Translations under genes and position numbers: made by a program | Shown here: piece by piece, positions 61,331 to 64,000 of the stretch | Numbering within the stretch: position 1 is the stretch's first letter | Layout of the letters: each line of letters starts with the position of its first letter | Source of the DNA: Pseudomonas sp. WJP1 | GTDB taxonomy: Bacteria; Pseudomonadota; Gammaproteobacteria; Pseudomonadales; Pseudomonadaceae | Assembly: GCF_028471945.1 (NCBI RefSeq) | Contig: NZ_CP110128.1 | Coordinates: forward strand, 5,731,001-5,795,000 | Direction of reading: 5' to 3' | DNA length: 64,000 nt | Notes under the pieces: model-generated | Database searches by the model: none | What the model saw: only the letters and a program-made list of their open reading frames with translations | What the model was told of the DNA's origin: nothing

Positions 61331-64000
61331 TTAGTTCACCCAAACGCGAGCGTTACGGAACATACGCATCCAAGGTGCGTCTTCGTTCCAGTCTTCCGAG
61401 CGCCACGAGTTCTGCACGGCGCGGAACACACGCTCCGGGTGCGGCATCATGATGGTCACGCGACCGTCACGGCTGGTCAAACCGGTGATCCCGCGCGGCG
61501 AGCCGTTCGGGTTGGCCGGGTAGCTTTCGGTGACCTTGCCGTGGTTGTCGACGAAACGCATCGCCACGCAACCGGACAGATCGGCTTCCAGCAATGCCTC
61601 TTCGCTGGCGAACTCGGCATGGCCTTCACCGTGGGCGATGGCGATCGGCATGCGCGAACCGGCCATGCCTTGCAGGAAGATCGAGTTCGACTCCTGGATC
61701 TGCACCATGGCCACACGGGCTTCGAACTGCTCGGAACGGTTACGCACGAAGTGCGGCCAGAACTCGCTGCCCGGGATCAGCTCGTGCAGGTTGGACATCA
61801 TCTGGCAACCGTTGCATACACCCAGGGTGAAGCTGTCGTTACGTTCGAAGAAGCCCTGGAACGCATCGCGGGCGCGGCTGTTGAACAGCGCCGACTTAGC
61901 CCAGCCTTCACCGGCGCCCAGTACGTCACCGTAGGAGAAGCCGCCGCAGGCAACCAGGCCCTTGAACTCGTTCAGGTCGACGCGACCGGCCAGGATGTCG
62001 CTCATGTGCACGTCGATCGCGTTGAAGCCGGCGCGGTCGAACGCAGCCGCCATTTCCACCTGACCGTTGACGCCCTGCTCACGCAGCACGGCAACCTGTG
62101 GGCGGATGCCTTTCTTGATGTAAGGCGCGGCGATGTCCTGGTTGACGTCGTAGCTGAGCTTGACGCTCAGGCCCGGGTTGTCTTCTTCCAGGAGCACGTC
62201 GAATTCCTGATCGGCGCAGTCGGCGTTGTCACGCAGACGCTGGATCTGGTAGCTGGTCTCGGCCCACTGGCGCTGCAGCAGACGACGCTGGCCTTCGAAC
62301 ACGGTGTCACCGTTGAAGGTGATGTCGATCTGGCCGTTGTTGATCGGCTGACCGATCACCGACACGCACTCGCCCAGGCCGGCAGCGCTGAACTGCGCGA
62401 GGATGTCCGGGGTTGCATCCTGACGAACCTGGATCACGGCGCCCAGTTCTTCGTTGAACAGGATCGCGGCGATGTCAGCAGACGTTTCCGCCAGGCCGTC
62501 GAGGTTCAGGCTCAGGCCGCAATGACCGGCGAAGGCCATTTCCACCACGCTGGTCAACAGACCACCGTCGGAACGGTCGTGGTAGGCCAGCAGGTGGCCG
62601 TCGGCGTTGAGGCCCTGGATCACCGCGAAGAACGCTTTCAGGTCTTCGGCGTCGTCGACGTCCGGAGCCTGCTTGCCGAGCTTGCCGTGAACCTGTGCCA
62701 GGATCGAGGCGCCCATGCGGTTCTGGCCACGGCCCAGGTCGATCAGGATCAGGTCGGTGGTGCCCTTGTCCATGCGCAGTTGCGGGGTCAGGGTCTGACG
62801 GATGTCAGTCACTGGCGCAAAACCGGTCACGATCAGGGACATTGGCGAAGTCACGGCCTTGTCCACGCCGTCATCGTTCCAGCGCGTGGCCATGGACATC
62901 GAGTCCTTGCCCACCGGAATGGTGATGCCCAGCTCAGGGCACAACTCCATGCCGACCGCTTTCACGGTGTCGTACAGACGCGCGTCTTCACCCGGGTGAC
63001 CGGCAGCGGACATCCAGTTCGCCGACAACTTGATGTCGGAGATCTTGCCGATGCGCGAAGCCGCGATGTTGGTCAGGGTTTCACCGATGGCCATGCGGCC
63101 CGACGCCGGAGCGTCCAGCAGCGCCAGCGGAGTACGCTCGCCCATGGCCATGGCTTCACCGGTGTAGACGTCGAAGCTGGTGGCGGTAACGGCAACGTCG
63201 GCCACCGGAACCTGCCACGGGCCGACCATCTGGTCACGTGCCACGAGGCCGGTGATGGTGCGGTCGCCGATGGTGATCAGGAAGCTCTTGCTCGCCACGG
63301 CCGGGTGATGCAGGACGCGCTCGACGCAGTTGGCGATGTCCAGGGTCGACGGATCGAAATCGTCGCCCAGCTCGTTTTCACGGACCACCGAACGGTGCAT
63401 GCGCGGGGCTTTGCCCAGCAGCACTTCGAGCGGCATGTCCACCGGGCTGTTGCCGAAGTGGCTGTCGGTGACGGTCAGCTGCGGCTCGGCCGTGGCTTCG
63501 CCGACGACGGCAAACGGGCAACGCTCGCGTTCGCAGATCGCCTTGAAGCGCTCGAAATCGGCCGGGCCGACTGCCAGTACGTAGCGTTCCTGGGATTCGT
63601 TACTCCAGATTTCGTGCGGGGCCATGCCCGGCTCGTCGTTTGGAATGTTGCGCAGTTCGAAACGGCCACCGCGGTCGCCGTCGTTGACCAGTTCCGGGAA
63701 GGCGTTGGACAGGCCACCGGCACCCACGTCGTGGATGAAGCTGATCGGGTTCTTGTCGCCCAGCTGCCAGCAACGGTCGATGACTTCCTGGCAACGGCGC
63801 TCCATTTCAGGGTTTTCACGCTGTACGGAGGCGAAGTCCAGGTCTGCCGAGCTGGTGCCGGTGGCCATGGAGGAAGCGGCGCCGCCGCCCAGGCCGATCA
63901 GCATTGCCGGGCCGCCAAGCACGATCAGCTTGGAGCCGACCAGGATCTCGCCTTTCTTGACGTGCTCTTCACGGATGTTGCCCATGCCGCCGGCCAGCAT
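61331..64000 (-). CDS. purL: phosphoribosylformylglycinamidine synthase PurL, C-terminal 889 residues (cut by window edge)
   Basis: This is the large enzyme of purine synthesis that converts FGAR to FGAM with glutamine and ATP. The visible part starts [17 protein letters not shown], in the synthase domain, and runs to the C-terminal glutamine amidotransferase domain, whose nucleophile Cys lies in LGVCNGCQM, with the catalytic His in HGEGHAEF. The missing N-terminus (about 400 residues of a roughly 1300-residue protein) lies beyond 64000. Confidence 0.96.
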   Translation of the reverse strand: MLAGGMGNIREEHVKKGEILVGSKLIVLGGPAMLIGLGGGAASSMATGTSSADLDFASVQRENPEMERRCQEVIDRCWQLGDKNPISFIHDVGAGGLSNAFPELVNDGDRGGRFELRNIPNDEPGMAPHEIWSNESQERYVLAVGPADFERFKAICERERCPFAVVGEATAEPQLTVTDSHFGNSPVDMPLEVLLGKAPRMHRSVVRENELGDDFDPSTLDIANCVERVLHHPAVASKSFLITIGDRTITGLVARDQMVGPWQVPVADVAVTATSFDVYTGEAMAMGERTPLALLDAPASGRMAIGETLTNIAASRIGKISDIKLSANWMSAAGHPGEDARLYDTVKAVGMELCPELGITIPVGKDSMSMATRWNDDGVDKAVTSPMSLIVTGFAPVTDIRQTLTPQLRMDKGTTDLILIDLGRGQNRMGASILAQVHGKLGKQAPDVDDAEDLKAFFAVIQGLNADGHLLAYHDRSDGGLLTSVVEMAFAGHCGLSLNLDGLAETSADIAAILFNEELGAVIQVRQDATPDILAQFSAAGLGECVSVIGQPINNGQIDITFNGDTVFEGQRRLLQRQWAETSYQIQRLRDNADCADQEFDVLLEEDNPGLSVKLSYDVNQDIAAPYIKKGIRPQVAVLREQGVNGQVEMAAAFDRAGFNAIDVHMSDILAGRVDLNEFKGLVACGGFSYGDVLGAGEGWAKSALFNSRARDAFQGFFERNDSFTLGVCNGCQMMSNLHELIPGSEFWPHFVRNRSEQFEARVAMVQIQESNSIFLQGMAGSRMPIAIAHGEGHAEFASEEALLEADLSGCVAMRFVDNHGKVTESYPANPNGSPRGITGLTSRDGRVTIMMPHPERVFRAVQNSWRSEDWNEDAPWMRMFRNARVWVN

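Overview
This window is a gene-dense, GC-rich chromosome segment of a Pseudomonas, most likely of the P. fluorescens group. The evidence is the gene content and order (argJ-secA, a PctA-type chemoreceptor, purU-mvaT-sbcB, a MoxR operon, pyk/ferredoxin reductase/GGDEF/fumarase, argP-argO-sodB). REPIN-type inverted repeats with arms such as GCGAGCAGGCTCGCTCCCAC, scattered between genes, point the same way. No insertion sequence, prophage, integrase, CRISPR array, tRNA or rRNA was seen.

Layout. 1-5.8 kb: mutT (cut by the left edge), a GST, argJ and secA on the minus strand, then dciA. 5.9-9.5 kb: a HerA-like ATPase and an amino-acid chemoreceptor behind a sigma-28-like promoter. 9.6-12.5 kb: a translationally coupled trio of glycosyltransferase, polysaccharide deacetylase-like protein and flippase-like membrane protein. 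12.5-15.8 kb: a small protein, purU, mvaT and sbcB. 16.0-22.7 kb: six overlapping genes, RDD-SpoIIM-DUF4129-DUF4350-MoxR-DUF58. 22.8-31.6 kb: PilZ, a lipoprotein, pyk, a ferredoxin reductase and a GGDEF cyclase in the position of sadC, and class I fumarase. Two AT-richer accessory genes, a delta-60 repeat protein and a 144-residue protein of unknown function, bracket the reductase/cyclase pair. 31.7-36.5 kb: a sensor kinase, a sigma-54 activator and an MHS-family dicarboxylate/2-oxoglutarate transporter with a recognisable -24/-12 promoter.

36.6-55 kb is more accessory. It holds a DUF347 membrane protein beside a secreted protein built of DGYDRTG repeats, a flavin reductase-like protein, an ABM monooxygenase and an AraC regulator. 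A probable 2-ketoarginine/guanidino-compound locus follows: an aruI-like decarboxylase, an aldehyde dehydrogenase, a four-gene polyamine-type ABC transporter and a divergent LysR regulator. Next come an MBL-fold protein with an altered metal motif and its divergent LysR regulator, a PobR/PobC-like AraC regulator beside a deleted remnant of pobA, and a DHA2 drug exporter. 55-64 kb: a secreted twin-Cache protein, a coiled-coil membrane protein, an epimerase, argP diverging from an ACT protein plus argO, sodB, a NIF3/YqfO-like protein, and the C-terminal 889 residues of purL cut by the right edge.

The observations most worth following are: a shared lux-box-like dyad in front of the two accessory genes around the sadC-like pair; the pobA deletion remnant beside its intact regulator; the sigma-54 promoter with two tandem enhancer-like palindromes; the guanidino/2-ketoarginine locus with its own transporter; and the DGYDRTG repeat protein. 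No complete, wholly new multi-gene system could be demonstrated from the sequence alone. Comparisons with P. aeruginosa gene order are from memory and were not computed.
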